Source: a virus. From it: a DNA stretch of 21,871 bases. Shown here piece by piece: positions 1 to 7,540 of the stretch (positions are counted from its first letter, which is position 1; every line of letters starts with the position of its first letter). A model generated the notes under the pieces. The model saw nothing but the letters and a program-made list of their open reading frames with translations. It was not told where the DNA came from and searched no databases. The stretch lies in IMG/VR virus record IMGVR_UViG_3300032116_001468, positions 1 to 21,871 of that record; one strand, written 5' to 3'. The position numbers and the translations under genes were made by a program.

Positions 1-230
1 CATCTCAAGATGTAGTAACACTAGGTGCAGCCTACAAGTTACTATCCTTTGTGGATTCAGGAAGAATATCTTTAACCTCAGCAGAGTCAGATCTTGCAGA
101 TTCTAAGATCCCTTCAGGAGCTGGCGCTAATAATTCTCGTTATATCTACGCTTTGTATCAACAAAGACTTAACGAGGAAGCACTTAAACTGCAAGACAAA
201 TATCCTATTAGGCTACACTACGTACGATGA
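1..230 (+). CDS. 3' end of a structural-region protein (partial)
   Basis: An open frame enters from the left edge (first full codon at 3) and ends at TGA 228-230, giving 75 C-terminal residues. The segment is soluble and mixed helical, with a Ser/Ala-rich middle and a C-terminus ending in HYVR. I do not recognise a family. The stop overlaps the ATG of the following HNH gene (ATGA, 227-230). Its place upstream of tail-fibre genes suggests a virion or tail-assembly protein, but that is inference from position. The frame is open throughout and codon use matches the neighbours, so it is very likely a real gene end. Confidence 0.7.
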   Translation, partial: SQDVVTLGAAYKLLSFVDSGRISLTSAESDLADSKIPSGAGANNSRYIYALYQQRLNEEALKLQDKYPIRLHYVR

Positions 231-655
231 ACAAACGGTTACCTAATAAGAAATGTAGTACTTGTAAAAAGAAAAAATATCTTAAAGATTTTTCTAAAAA
301 TAAAAATAGACCAGATGGTAGACATAGTCAATGTAGAGTATGTAGAAGTAAGTACAAACCATCACCAGAAAGTTTAAAGAAAAATAGAGAAAGATTAAGA
401 GTCTGGAACAGGTTTAAAATATCTGGATTTACTCAAGAAGATTTTGACAGTAAGTTAAAAGAACAGAACTATAGATGTGCTATATGTGGCACTACTGATT
501 CTGGTAGATCTGATTGGTGCGCTGATCACGATCACAAAACAAAACAAAAACGAGGAGTCCTATGTCACAAATGCAATACAGGCTTAGGACTGCTACAAGA
601 TGATATAGATATCTTGTGTTCAGCAATAGACTATCTAAAACACTACACCAAATAG
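227..655 (+). CDS. HNH homing-type endonuclease, endonuclease VII family
   Basis: A 142-residue DNA endonuclease. The N-terminus has a zinc knuckle (C10-x2-C13 and C36-x2-C39) in a Lys-rich segment likely to bind DNA. The C-terminal half carries the endonuclease VII/HNH core: C84-x2-C87, the catalytic DHDH at 100-103, then C113-x2-C116-N117. The T4 endonuclease VII family resolves branched DNA, but free-standing phage members of this size are usually mobile nucleases that spread by cutting alleles lacking them. The ATG overlaps the upstream stop, so translation is coupled. It is more AT- and Lys-rich than the surrounding tail genes, which fits insertion of a mobile gene. A second, divergent member lies at 4400-4846. 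Family call firm; homing role inferred. Confidence 0.9.
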   Translation: MNKRLPNKKCSTCKKKKYLKDFSKNKNRPDGRHSQCRVCRSKYKPSPESLKKNRERLRVWNRFKISGFTQEDFDSKLKEQNYRCAICGTTDSGRSDWCADHDHKTKQKRGVLCHKCNTGLGLLQDDIDILCSAIDYLKHYTK

Positions 656-668
656 AGTAAGGAAAGAA

Positions 669-1046
669 ATGACCCGCAAGTTCTCGTCTATCAGCGTTGA
701 GTCAACGCTTGCATCTGGTATATCAAATAGCCAGACAACTTTAACTGTTGCTAGTGGTACGGGTTCAGCACTACTTGGTGGTGTAACCCTCGCTGCTGGT
801 AACGTAGATCAGTTCACATTAGCACTTGATCCCGATACTACCAACGAAGAGATTGTATTTGCTACTGCAGTAACATCAGATACTTTTACAATTGTTAGAG
901 GTGGCGCTGGATCTAGTGCAGTAACACATTCTGCAGGAGCAACAGTACGCCACGTTCTAACATCAGATGATCTAAACGCTTTTGAAGCAGGATTAGATGG
1001 TGGATCAGGAGATCCAGTATCTGGTCTTATGCTAATGGGCGGCTAA
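669..1046 (+). CDS. small virion/tail protein, Ser/Thr/Gly-rich
   Basis: A 125-residue protein preceded by AAGGAAAG with good spacing. It is rich in Ser, Thr, Ala and Gly, has alternating beta-like patterns (TLTVASGTG, EEIVFATAVTSDTFTIVRG) and ends in a glycine-rich tail. The central EEIV...V..DTFTIVRG pattern is common in short phage tail or baseplate proteins with a beta-sandwich. It has no catalytic motif, signal peptide or membrane segment. Its position between an HNH gene and the fibre genes supports a structural role; the exact role is unknown. Confidence 0.75.
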   Translation: MTRKFSSISVESTLASGISNSQTTLTVASGTGSALLGGVTLAAGNVDQFTLALDPDTTNEEIVFATAVTSDTFTIVRGGAGSSAVTHSAGATVRHVLTSDDLNAFEAGLDGGSGDPVSGLMLMGG

Positions 1047-1071
1047 CCAAACACTAAGGAGATAAAAAACA

Positions 1072-1401
1072 ATGGCAACAACTTACAAGGTGCTTGGTCA
1101 AAGCAACCCAAGCGCAACAACAGCAACAACTCTATACACAGTACCATCAGCTACACAGACAGTAGTATCAACTGTAACAATCTGTAACCAAGCAGCAACT
1201 GCTGCTACCTATCGCATTGCGATACGAGTTGCAGGAGCAGCATTAGCAACAAGTCAATACATTGCATATGATGTATCACTACCAGCTAACGCTTCAGATA
1301 CTTTAACACTTGGTATCACGCTTAATGCTACAGATGTAATCACAGTTTACTCATCAACAGCCACAATGTCCTTCGGAGCCTTCGGAAGCGAGATTTCTTA
1401 A
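1072..1401 (+). CDS. small beta-rich tail protein
   Basis: A 109-residue protein with an AAGGAG ribosome binding site. It is predicted all-beta, Thr/Ala-rich and without charged clusters. The pattern VSTVTICNQAATAATYRIAI, then SQYIAYDVSLPANA and LTLGITLNATDVITVYSS, resembles the short tail-associated proteins found beside phage fibres, which often form jelly-roll trimers. The next gene begins one base after its stop (TAA 1399-1401, ATG 1403), so the two are probably co-translated. Name given from pattern and context only. Confidence 0.75.
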   Translation: MATTYKVLGQSNPSATTATTLYTVPSATQTVVSTVTICNQAATAATYRIAIRVAGAALATSQYIAYDVSLPANASDTLTLGITLNATDVITVYSSTATMSFGAFGSEIS

Positions 1402-1402
1402 T

Positions 1403-2131
1403 ATGACAACAGGAAGATTACCTTCAGTAGAAGGTGGTATACAACCTACGATTGTAGATGCTAAGGGAGATCTAATTACTGCTACGGCAGCAGATACCCC
1501 TGCTCGTATCGCGGTGGGCGCTAACGACACAGTCCTCACAGCAGACTCAACTACAGCCACAGGATTAAAGTGGGCTGCTGTTGCAAGTGGTGGAATGACT
1601 TTAATTTCTGAAACTGTTGCAAGTGCTTTGAGCAGTTTAAGTTTTTCATCTTTAGGCAGTTATAAGCAATTAGTTTTAATTTATTCTGGAATTAGACATT
1701 CTGATAATGCTACCGTTTTTGCAATGAGATTTAATAATAATTCAGGCGGCATTTATCATAATGCTGGATTTACTGCAACTGGTGGTAATGGTGCAACTGT
1801 AAATATTGCAGGAAATTCACCAACTCATTTAGGTAATAGTTCACCGACCGCAATGTATGCTTTTGGTGAAGGCACAAATAATGCTGCATTATCAACAGAT
1901 GTTAAAGGGTATATTTTGATTGATAATTATACATCAAGCACAAAAGGTAAAAGCGTATTTTGCACTTTTGATTATTATGACAATGCTGCTGGATCATACA
2001 GAGTAAAAAATGGAATGTCATATTTTGATAGCACAACAGCAATAACTTCTTTGGATATAGTCAGATTAAGCGGCACAGGCACTTTTTCTAATACAACAAA
2101 CACAACTATCAGATTATATGGAGTTTCATAA
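1403..2131 (+). CDS. tail fibre / receptor-binding protein 1 (anchor-type)
   Basis: A 242-residue protein. Residues about 20-58 form an anchor segment (KGDLI... VGANDTVLTADS... TGLKWA) shared with the fibres at 2349 and 3481; this motif is widespread in phage tail fibres. Residues 66-242 are all-beta and Asn/Thr/Ser-rich, with no clear similarity to the C-termini of the two other copies, as expected for a receptor-binding tip. Base use shifts to a more AT-rich style after about 1590, where the variable part begins. The stop overlaps the start of the small partner gene (TAATG). Receptor binding is inferred. Confidence 0.8.
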   Translation: MTTGRLPSVEGGIQPTIVDAKGDLITATAADTPARIAVGANDTVLTADSTTATGLKWAAVASGGMTLISETVASALSSLSFSSLGSYKQLVLIYSGIRHSDNATVFAMRFNNNSGGIYHNAGFTATGGNGATVNIAGNSPTHLGNSSPTAMYAFGEGTNNAALSTDVKGYILIDNYTSSTKGKSVFCTFDYYDNAAGSYRVKNGMSYFDSTTAITSLDIVRLSGTGTFSNTTNTTIRLYGVS

Positions 2132-2346
2132 TGAAAAGAATAATAAATTGCGAAACAGGCGAAGTAATAGAACGTGAATTAAATGCTGAAGAAATAGCCC
2201 AACAAGAAATTGATGAGGCTAATATCCAAGCAGCACAGGCTATTAATCAAGCCGAAGCCGTAGCAAAAACAACTGCTCGTCAGGCTCTATTAACTAAACT
2301 TGGTATTACCCAAGAAGAGGCACAACTACTACTAGGAGGTAACTAG
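2131..2346 (+). CDS. small fibre-partner protein 1 (putative assembly chaperone)
   Basis: A 71-residue protein: a short opening (INCETGEVIERELNAEEIAQ), a long Ala/Gln/Glu helix, then a terminal LGITQEEAQLLLGGN. The product at 3260-3481 has the same architecture and similar sequence throughout, and the product at 4085-4327 has a related terminal segment. Each of the three directly follows a fibre-like gene. Small coiled helical proteins downstream of fibres are often assembly chaperones or fibre components; that role is inferred. The last codons for Leu-Gly-Gly contain GGAGGT, the ribosome binding site for the next fibre gene. Confidence 0.75.
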   Translation: MKRIINCETGEVIERELNAEEIAQQEIDEANIQAAQAINQAEAVAKTTARQALLTKLGITQEEAQLLLGGN

Positions 2347-2348
2347 AT

Positions 2349-3260
2349 ATGGCAACTGGCCGAATAGGGGTTACGCCAACCCTTAGAACGAGATGGTCTA
2401 AACAACCTACTGCTGGTACTACCAGCTTAAGTGGTTTAGATGATAACTCTGTTGCTTTGGTTTATGACGTAGGGTATGAGCAGGTATACCGTAACGGTGT
2501 CCTACTATCTCGCGGTAATGATTACACAGCAACTACTGGTACATCTATTACTTTAATTGATGCCACTATTACTGGTGATATTATTGAGGTCTTCGCTCAA
2601 CAGTTAGTTCCATTAGCTGATGCAATCAGTAAGGGACAGTTCACCGCTAAGGGAACGCTGCTCTCAGCTACTGCTGCATCAACACCAGGTGTTCTTGGTG
2701 TTGGCGCTAATGCTACGGTTTTGACTGCTGATAGCACAGAGGCTACTGGATTAAAATGGGCTACGCCTTCTGCGGGTGGTATGACTTTAATTAGCACAAC
2801 CACTTTAACAGGTAATTCGGTGACAATATCATCAATTCCACAAACTTACAATTCATTAAAATTAGTAATGAGAACTCCAGATGTTGCATCAGATAATTGG
2901 ATTTTTGGCCGAGCAAATGGCATTACAACAAATTCTTATCTTTCACATAGAACAGATTCCGATAATAGTGGACAACAAGGTAATGGATGGAATGACAATA
3001 TCTGGTATATAGCAGAACAAGATAGTGCTGCCGCACAAGGTTTAATTTGTTTTGAATTTGATGATTATACAAATGCAACTAGTTGGAAAATTGGGCGCGT
3101 TTGGGGAGTTGCAAATAATAAAACTACCAACACATATTCAAGTCCGTTAAATAAATTATTAGTTGTAAATACAACAAGTGCAATAACAAGTTTAACTTTT
3201 TTTGTGGATAACAGCGCAAATTTTGATGGCGGTTCAATTCTACTATACGGAGTTAAATAA
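2349..3260 (+). CDS. tail fibre / receptor-binding protein 2 (anchor-type)
   Basis: A 303-residue protein preceded by GGAGGT inside the previous gene. Residues 1-90 form an extra domain (QVYRNGVLLSRGNDYTAT... DIIEVFAQ) of a kind common at the base of phage fibres. Residues about 100-139 repeat the anchor segment (KGTLLSAT... VGANATVLTADS... TGLKWA). The C-terminal 160 residues are a distinct beta-rich, Asn/Ser/Thr-rich domain with two Trp-containing strands, plausibly carbohydrate-binding. The stop overlaps the next start (TAATG). It is the longest of the three paralogous fibres, the difference being mainly the N-terminal domain. Confidence 0.8.
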   Translation: MATGRIGVTPTLRTRWSKQPTAGTTSLSGLDDNSVALVYDVGYEQVYRNGVLLSRGNDYTATTGTSITLIDATITGDIIEVFAQQLVPLADAISKGQFTAKGTLLSATAASTPGVLGVGANATVLTADSTEATGLKWATPSAGGMTLISTTTLTGNSVTISSIPQTYNSLKLVMRTPDVASDNWIFGRANGITTNSYLSHRTDSDNSGQQGNGWNDNIWYIAEQDSAAAQGLICFEFDDYTNATSWKIGRVWGVANNKTTNTYSSPLNKLLVVNTTSAITSLTFFVDNSANFDGGSILLYGVK

Positions 3261-3481
3261 TGACTAACACTAAACCACAAATAAAAATTGTAAATTGCGA
3301 AACTGGCGAGGAAATTGTCAGAGATGCTACTGCTGAGGAAATTGCTCAAATGGAAATTGATGCCGCAAATGCAGAGGCAAGAAAACAAGCCGAAGCCCAA
3401 GCAGCAGCACAACGCCAAGCACTACTAACTCGTCTTGGTATCACAGAAGAAGAAGCAAGAATCCTACTAGGAGGTAACTAA
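3260..3481 (+). CDS. small fibre-partner protein 2 (putative assembly chaperone)
   Basis: A 73-residue paralogue of the product at 2131-2346. It opens with KIVNCETGEEIV.DATAEEIAQ, continues as a long Ala/Glu/Gln helix and ends in LGITEEEARILLGGN. Start and stop overlap the flanking fibre genes by one base each (TAATG both times), so the three genes are translationally coupled. The repeated fibre-partner order suggests the pair is a unit that duplicates or moves together. Function inferred from this pairing. Confidence 0.75.
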   Translation: MTNTKPQIKIVNCETGEEIVRDATAEEIAQMEIDAANAEARKQAEAQAAAQRQALLTRLGITEEEARILLGGN

Positions 3482-4083
3482 TGGCTATAACTAAAGCAAC
3501 GGCTAGTTCAATAGCACCAGCAGCCAAGGGAGACCTTGTTGCAGGTAGTGCTACTAACGATGCCGCAATACTAGGAGTAGGTACTAATAACCAGGTATTA
3601 ACTGCTGACAGTAGTACCACTACAGGACTTAAGTGGGCTGCTGCAGGGTCTAGTTTTGTAGGTTGCCTTGCATATACATCTAATCAAAGCATTACCTGGA
3701 CCGCTAATGTTGCCAAAGTAATTACTATGGGCAGTGAGGAATTTGATACTGATGGATTCCACTCCACTTCAACAAATACAAGTAGAATAACAATCCCTTC
3801 GGGTAAAGATGGAAAATATTTATTAACCGCTCAATGGGATATTCAGGCTGCTGGTATAAATAGTTATTATCAAACTTACCTTACAAAAAATGGAACAAAA
3901 ATAGGTAATGGTGTTAATCGTGGTGGTTCAGGAAATATCGGTGATAATGCTTTTTGGGGGAAAAGTTTTACAACGATTGCGGATTTAGTAGCAAATGACT
4001 ATATTGAATTTTATTATCAAACTGACCTTAGCGGTACATCAGAATTTTGGTTACGTTTTGGCGCAATTTATTTAGGAGCATAA
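3481..4083 (+). CDS. tail fibre / receptor-binding protein 3 with C1q-like tip
   Basis: A 200-residue protein. The anchor segment is at residues about 17-55 (KGDLVAGS... LGVGTNNQVLTADS... TGLKWA). The C-terminal 145 residues look like a C1q/TNF-type jelly roll: an early aromatic-rich strand, SRITIPSGKDGKYLLTAQWD, a YQTYLTKNGTKI strand and a closing EFWLRFGAIYLGA. Such trimeric tips occur on phage fibres and bind cell-surface ligands. A small related gene follows after one base. The assignment of the C1q-like fold rests on pattern only. Confidence 0.8.
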   Translation: MAITKATASSIAPAAKGDLVAGSATNDAAILGVGTNNQVLTADSSTTTGLKWAAAGSSFVGCLAYTSNQSITWTANVAKVITMGSEEFDTDGFHSTSTNTSRITIPSGKDGKYLLTAQWDIQAAGINSYYQTYLTKNGTKIGNGVNRGGSGNIGDNAFWGKSFTTIADLVANDYIEFYYQTDLSGTSEFWLRFGAIYLGA

Positions 4084-4084
4084 T

Positions 4085-4327
4085 ATGGAAATAAAAATAT
4101 CTAAACCTACTAAACCGGTTCATTCAACTATTTTTTACAATGAAACTGGATTTAATCTATTTCAAAAAGATGATGATTTTTATTTATCAGGTGAGGCAAC
4201 TGAGCAAGAATTATTAGATGCTTATGCGGCTCACAATCCATTAGCACCAACAGAGCCAACAGTTACAGAAAAATTGGCAAGCGTAGGGTTATCTATTGAT
4301 GACCTTAAAGAGGCTTTAGGTTTATAG
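4085..4327 (+). CDS. small fibre-partner protein 3
   Basis: An 80-residue protein following fibre 3, with AGGAG just upstream. The C-terminal EKLASVGLSIDDLKEALGL matches in design the LGIT.EEA..LLGG ending of the products at 2131 and 3260, but the N-terminal 50 residues differ: they are aromatic, with HSTIFYNETGFNLFQKDDDF. It is a diverged or recombined member of the same partner family. It is the last gene before a terminator at 4363-4385. Function inferred from position. Confidence 0.7.
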   Translation: MEIKISKPTKPVHSTIFYNETGFNLFQKDDDFYLSGEATEQELLDAYAAHNPLAPTEPTVTEKLASVGLSIDDLKEALGL

Positions 4328-4340
4328 CACAATCTTGAGG

Positions 4341-4367
4341 AAATGTTCTACAATCATTAATCACCCC
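4341..4367 (+). promoter_or_regulatory. conserved TACAAT element upstream of a terminator, copy 1
   Basis: A 27-base block (AAATGT-T-CTACAAT-C-ATT, four variable bases, ACCCC) that recurs at 15735-15761 with 21 of 27 identical bases. In both places it ends in the first arm of a terminator hairpin. TACAAT at 4349-4354 resembles a -10 box; no convincing -35 box is visible. Confidence 0.45.
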
Positions 4368-4385
4368 GCTTCGGCGGGGTTTTCT
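4363..4385 (+). terminator. rho-independent terminator
   Basis: ACCCCGC (4363-4369), loop TTCG, GCGGGGT (4374-4380), then TTTTCT. The perfect GC stem with a UUCG-type tetraloop ends the fibre gene block, just before the second HNH gene. Confidence 0.85.
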
Positions 4386-4399
4386 ATTTAAGGAGATCA

Positions 4400-4846
4400 A
4401 TGGCATACGGCGATGATATGCAATGTAATAAATGCAAGGTAACTAAGCCGAAGTCTGAGTTCTTTAAAGAGTCAAAATTTACTCGTGGTTATAGATACTC
4501 CTGTAAAGATTGCGAAAAACCTATGCGAGAAATTTATAAGAGTAAACCAGAAAATAAGATACGAGCTACTAAAACTCGTAGAAGTTGGGTAAGAAAAACT
4601 AAGTATAATTTTCCTCAAGAATTGTATGACGAAAGATTAAACGATCAAGGTGGAGTCTGTGCAATATGTGGCACAGATAATCCTGGTGGGCGTGGACAAT
4701 TCCACGCTGATCATAACCACAGTACTAATGAACCAAGAGGTGTGCTTTGCCACAATTGCAATGTAGCACTTGGTAATTTTAAAGATAATCCAGAGTTACT
4801 AGAAAAAGCAATTGTGTATCTCAATAAATATTCGGAGGTTGAATAG
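4400..4846 (+). CDS. HNH homing-type endonuclease 2, endonuclease VII family
   Basis: A 148-residue DNA endonuclease of the same family as the product at 227-655. It has a zinc knuckle (C9-x2-C12, C35-x2-C38), the HNH core (C87-x2-C90, catalytic DHNH at 104-107) and C117-x2-C120-N121. AAGGAG precedes the ATG, and the stop overlaps the GTG start of the tail gene by one base. The first seven residues, MAYGDDM, mirror the first seven of that downstream tail protein, MAYSDDI, and most nucleotide differences there are at third positions. This suggests the nuclease acquired its start region from the gene it now precedes. Family firm; mobile origin inferred. Confidence 0.9.
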   Translation: MAYGDDMQCNKCKVTKPKSEFFKESKFTRGYRYSCKDCEKPMREIYKSKPENKIRATKTRRSWVRKTKYNFPQELYDERLNDQGGVCAICGTDNPGGRGQFHADHNHSTNEPRGVLCHNCNVALGNFKDNPELLEKAIVYLNKYSEVE

Positions 4847-7056
4847 TGGCTTATAGTGACGATATCACCGAACGCATACCCGTACCATTATCTAACCCAG
4901 CAGGTGCTACATCTTATGCCTTAACTGGCGTTGCCTATGATATGGCTATTGCAGGACTACCATTCTTCGTTAATGCCTCCGATGATACACCTTATCGTAG
5001 AGTTACAGCACAGTATCGTAAGCAACAGATTGACCAAACTAGAGAAGCTGGTGAGCAGACACTTACTGGTTGGTGGTTAAGAAGTCAGTCATCATTTCAT
5101 CAAGGACAAGGTATTAACTTCTTTGAACCTATCCAAGATGAGTCATTAAGATTTCAATATACAGAATCTAAAGGTTGTGATATCTGGACTAGAGGACAGG
5201 TAACATTACTTAACTCTGTATCTAATGTACATACAGTTACTGGTCCAGTAAGAGATGACCTACGACCTAATCAATATGCTAGATCTATTCAGTGGACAAA
5301 GAACAGTAATCTATATGATGGTATCTTATTAGCAGATGAATATGATATAGACAAAGTATTCCCTCGCATTACTGTATCTATTAACAACAAGGCTTTAACC
5401 TCTAACGTAGCAACACTCACTACTACATCAGCTCACGGGCTATCTGTAGGTATGCAGATCACCATCTCTGGTGTAGATGCCACCTTTAATGGTGAGTACC
5501 GCATCACTGGTGTACCTACAACTACTACCTTTACCTATGCTAAGACAGCAACTGATGTTGTATCTACTCCAGTATCACCAGTAGGAACTGGTACTGCTGA
5601 GGTAATCCACTTTATAGATTACAACTCTGGTACAGATTATCCAGTATTTGGTATCTGTGATGATGGTGTATATGCCTATTGGGTAACTAACGTACTCAAC
5701 ACTGGAACACCAAGGTTTAGAATGTATAAGAAGTTACTATCAGATGATAGTTCAGTATCACCTACTCTAATGATTAGTGATAATAGTGTTACTATAACTA
5801 ATGCAGTTCTAGAGTTTACTAAAGAGCGTATCGTTGCTTGTATCAATAACAAGGTTTATGAGATATCAACTACTGCTACATCTTTACCTACTGCTGTATA
5901 CACCCATCCAACAGATGATTTTGTTTATACCAGTATTACCTCAAGCGGTGCAGCTATATATGTAACTGGCTTTAGTGGTATCCAATCTACTATTCAAAAG
6001 TTTACCTTATCTACTGCTGGAGCTATGCCTACTTTGACCAGCGCTATTACTGCTGCTGAACTACCAGTAGGTGAGAGATGCTACAGAATATTTTATTACC
6101 TGGGCTATATGGCTATTGGTACTAACACAGGTATCCGCGTAGCAGTTGTATCAGATGATGGCTCTATTAATTACGGTCCTTTAGTAGTAGAGACTACTCA
6201 GTGCGTATACGATTTTGCTGCAAGAGATTCATACATCTGGTGTGCATCTGGTGTAGATGGTGAACCTGGTGTAATCAGAGTTAACCTAGGCTTACGCTTT
6301 GGTAATGATCTACTATTTGCTTATACAAATGATTTATATAAGCCAGGAGTATCTGGCTTTACCACTACTGCCTGTGCTTTTATGGGCGATACCAATCAAC
6401 TAGCATTTGTTACTGCTGATAATGGAACCACTGATGGTGCTATCTATATTGAGAATCTTAACGAGAAGATATCTGAAGGATATCTACAGACAGGCTTTAT
6501 CCGCTATAACACATTAGAGTTAAAGGTATTTAAGTTATTACAGGCTAGAGTTGATAACTCTACTGGTGGATTAAATATAGATACCGTAACCTATGATGGA
6601 GATGAATACCGTATTGGTACCTTTGCACAGCAAAGTTCTGTACCAGAGGTAACTGTTTCATATCCAACAGGAGCGCAAGAGTATCTAGGATTTAAGTTTA
6701 CCCTTACTAGATCTACTACTAATACCTCACAAGGACCAGTGTTTAATGGCTATAACTTAAAGTCATTACCTGCAGTACCTCGTCAGCGTTTAATCCAATA
6801 TCCATTATTTTGCTATGACCACGAGGCAGATAAGTTTGGTGTTGAAGAAGGATACGAAGGATCTGCGTATGATCGTATGTCTGCATTAGAACAAGTAGAA
6901 AATGTGGGAGATACAGTTAGAGTTCAAGACTTCAGAACAGGTGAGTCATACCTTGGCCTTATTGAAGAACTTGATTTTATAAACAAGACACCATCAGGAC
7001 CTCGTTTCTCTGGCTACGGAGGAACACTGGTCGTAACAATTAGATCTATTTCATAG
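4846..7056 (+). CDS. large tail protein (minor tail / receptor-associated)
   Basis: A 736-residue protein starting at GTG 4846 within the upstream stop codon. The N-terminal 110 residues contain ITERIPVPLSNPAG and a Trp-rich WWLRSQSSFHQGQGINF stretch. Residues about 175-255 form a short Ig-like tail domain (ALTSNVATLTTTSAHGLSVG...TFNGEYRITG.PTTTTFTYA), common in phage tail proteins. The middle, about 260-540, has repeated beta-strand blocks with WVT, YIWCAS and GIC motifs, suggestive of a beta-propeller. The C-terminal 190 residues end in a beta-rich domain. A virion tail or adsorption role is well supported by composition and neighbours; the exact position in the tail is not. Confidence 0.8.
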   Translation: MAYSDDITERIPVPLSNPAGATSYALTGVAYDMAIAGLPFFVNASDDTPYRRVTAQYRKQQIDQTREAGEQTLTGWWLRSQSSFHQGQGINFFEPIQDESLRFQYTESKGCDIWTRGQVTLLNSVSNVHTVTGPVRDDLRPNQYARSIQWTKNSNLYDGILLADEYDIDKVFPRITVSINNKALTSNVATLTTTSAHGLSVGMQITISGVDATFNGEYRITGVPTTTTFTYAKTATDVVSTPVSPVGTGTAEVIHFIDYNSGTDYPVFGICDDGVYAYWVTNVLNTGTPRFRMYKKLLSDDSSVSPTLMISDNSVTITNAVLEFTKERIVACINNKVYEISTTATSLPTAVYTHPTDDFVYTSITSSGAAIYVTGFSGIQSTIQKFTLSTAGAMPTLTSAITAAELPVGERCYRIFYYLGYMAIGTNTGIRVAVVSDDGSINYGPLVVETTQCVYDFAARDSYIWCASGVDGEPGVIRVNLGLRFGNDLLFAYTNDLYKPGVSGFTTTACAFMGDTNQLAFVTADNGTTDGAIYIENLNEKISEGYLQTGFIRYNTLELKVFKLLQARVDNSTGGLNIDTVTYDGDEYRIGTFAQQSSVPEVTVSYPTGAQEYLGFKFTLTRSTTNTSQGPVFNGYNLKSLPAVPRQRLIQYPLFCYDHEADKFGVEEGYEGSAYDRMSALEQVENVGDTVRVQDFRTGESYLGLIEELDFINKTPSGPRFSGYGGTLVVTIRSIS

Positions 7057-7064
7057 GAGCCATA

Positions 7065-7265
7065 ATGACCCCTTCTGACTGGGCTGCACTAGCAGTCTCT
7101 ATAACCACTCTAATAGGCGCAATAGCGATGGGTGTAAGACACCTTGTGAAGCACTACTTATCAGAGCTTCGCCCGAATGGTGGATCAAGTTTAAAAGATT
7201 CCGTCAGTAGGTTAGAAAGACAAGTGGAGGAAATAATAAGTATACTTATCAACAAAAATAAATAA
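7065..7265 (+). CDS. small membrane protein, holin-like
   Basis: A 66-residue protein with AGGAG upstream. Residues about 6-29 form one hydrophobic segment (WAALAVSITTLIGAIAMGV), followed by basic residues and a C-terminal amphipathic coiled coil (VSRLERQVEEIISILI). Similar one-helix proteins lie next to endolysins in many actinophages and are annotated as holins or holin-associated. It precedes nrdH, the M15 peptidase and a second membrane protein, so a role in lysis is reasonable but unproven. Confidence 0.75.
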   Translation: MTPSDWAALAVSITTLIGAIAMGVRHLVKHYLSELRPNGGSSLKDSVSRLERQVEEIISILINKNK

Positions 7266-7274
7266 GGGGGAATA

Positions 7275-7520
7275 ATGGTTACGGTTTACACATTACCAGA
7301 TTGTGTGCAATGTGATATGACTAAGAAGTTATTAGATAGAAGTAAAGTAAAATACGAAGTTGTAGATATAAGCCAAGACCAAACTGCTAAAGAAACTGTA
7401 GAAGCATTAGGATATAAGCAGGCACCCGTAGTTGTTTATGATAAGTTCCACTGGTCAGGATTTAGACCAGATAAGATTAACGCATTACATTTGGCACTAC
7501 TAGAAAAAGGCGTAGCATAA
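7275..7520 (+). CDS. nrdH: NrdH-like redoxin
   Basis: An 81-residue thioredoxin-fold protein with the redox motif C10-V-Q-C13, cis-Pro in APVVVY (P51) and the NrdH signature WSGFRPD at 60-66. NrdH proteins are glutaredoxin-sized but take electrons from thioredoxin reductase and reduce class Ib ribonucleotide reductase. No nrdE or nrdF is visible here, so it would serve the host enzyme or one encoded outside the window. AAGGGGGAAT precedes the ATG. Its location between holin-like and endolysin genes, rather than with the replication genes, is unexpected. Confidence 0.92.
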   Translation: MVTVYTLPDCVQCDMTKKLLDRSKVKYEVVDISQDQTAKETVEALGYKQAPVVVYDKFHWSGFRPDKINALHLALLEKGVA

Positions 7521-7540
7521 TATGGAAAAGGAAACAAAGA

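Noticed and set aside
3065-3418. 117-residue minus-strand frame
   Set aside because: Lies opposite the fibre 2 end and partner 2 gene; Cys/Leu/Phe-rich composition typical of an antisense shadow.
1403-4083. diversity-generating retroelement
   Set aside because: No reverse transcriptase and no template/variable repeat pair seen in the window.
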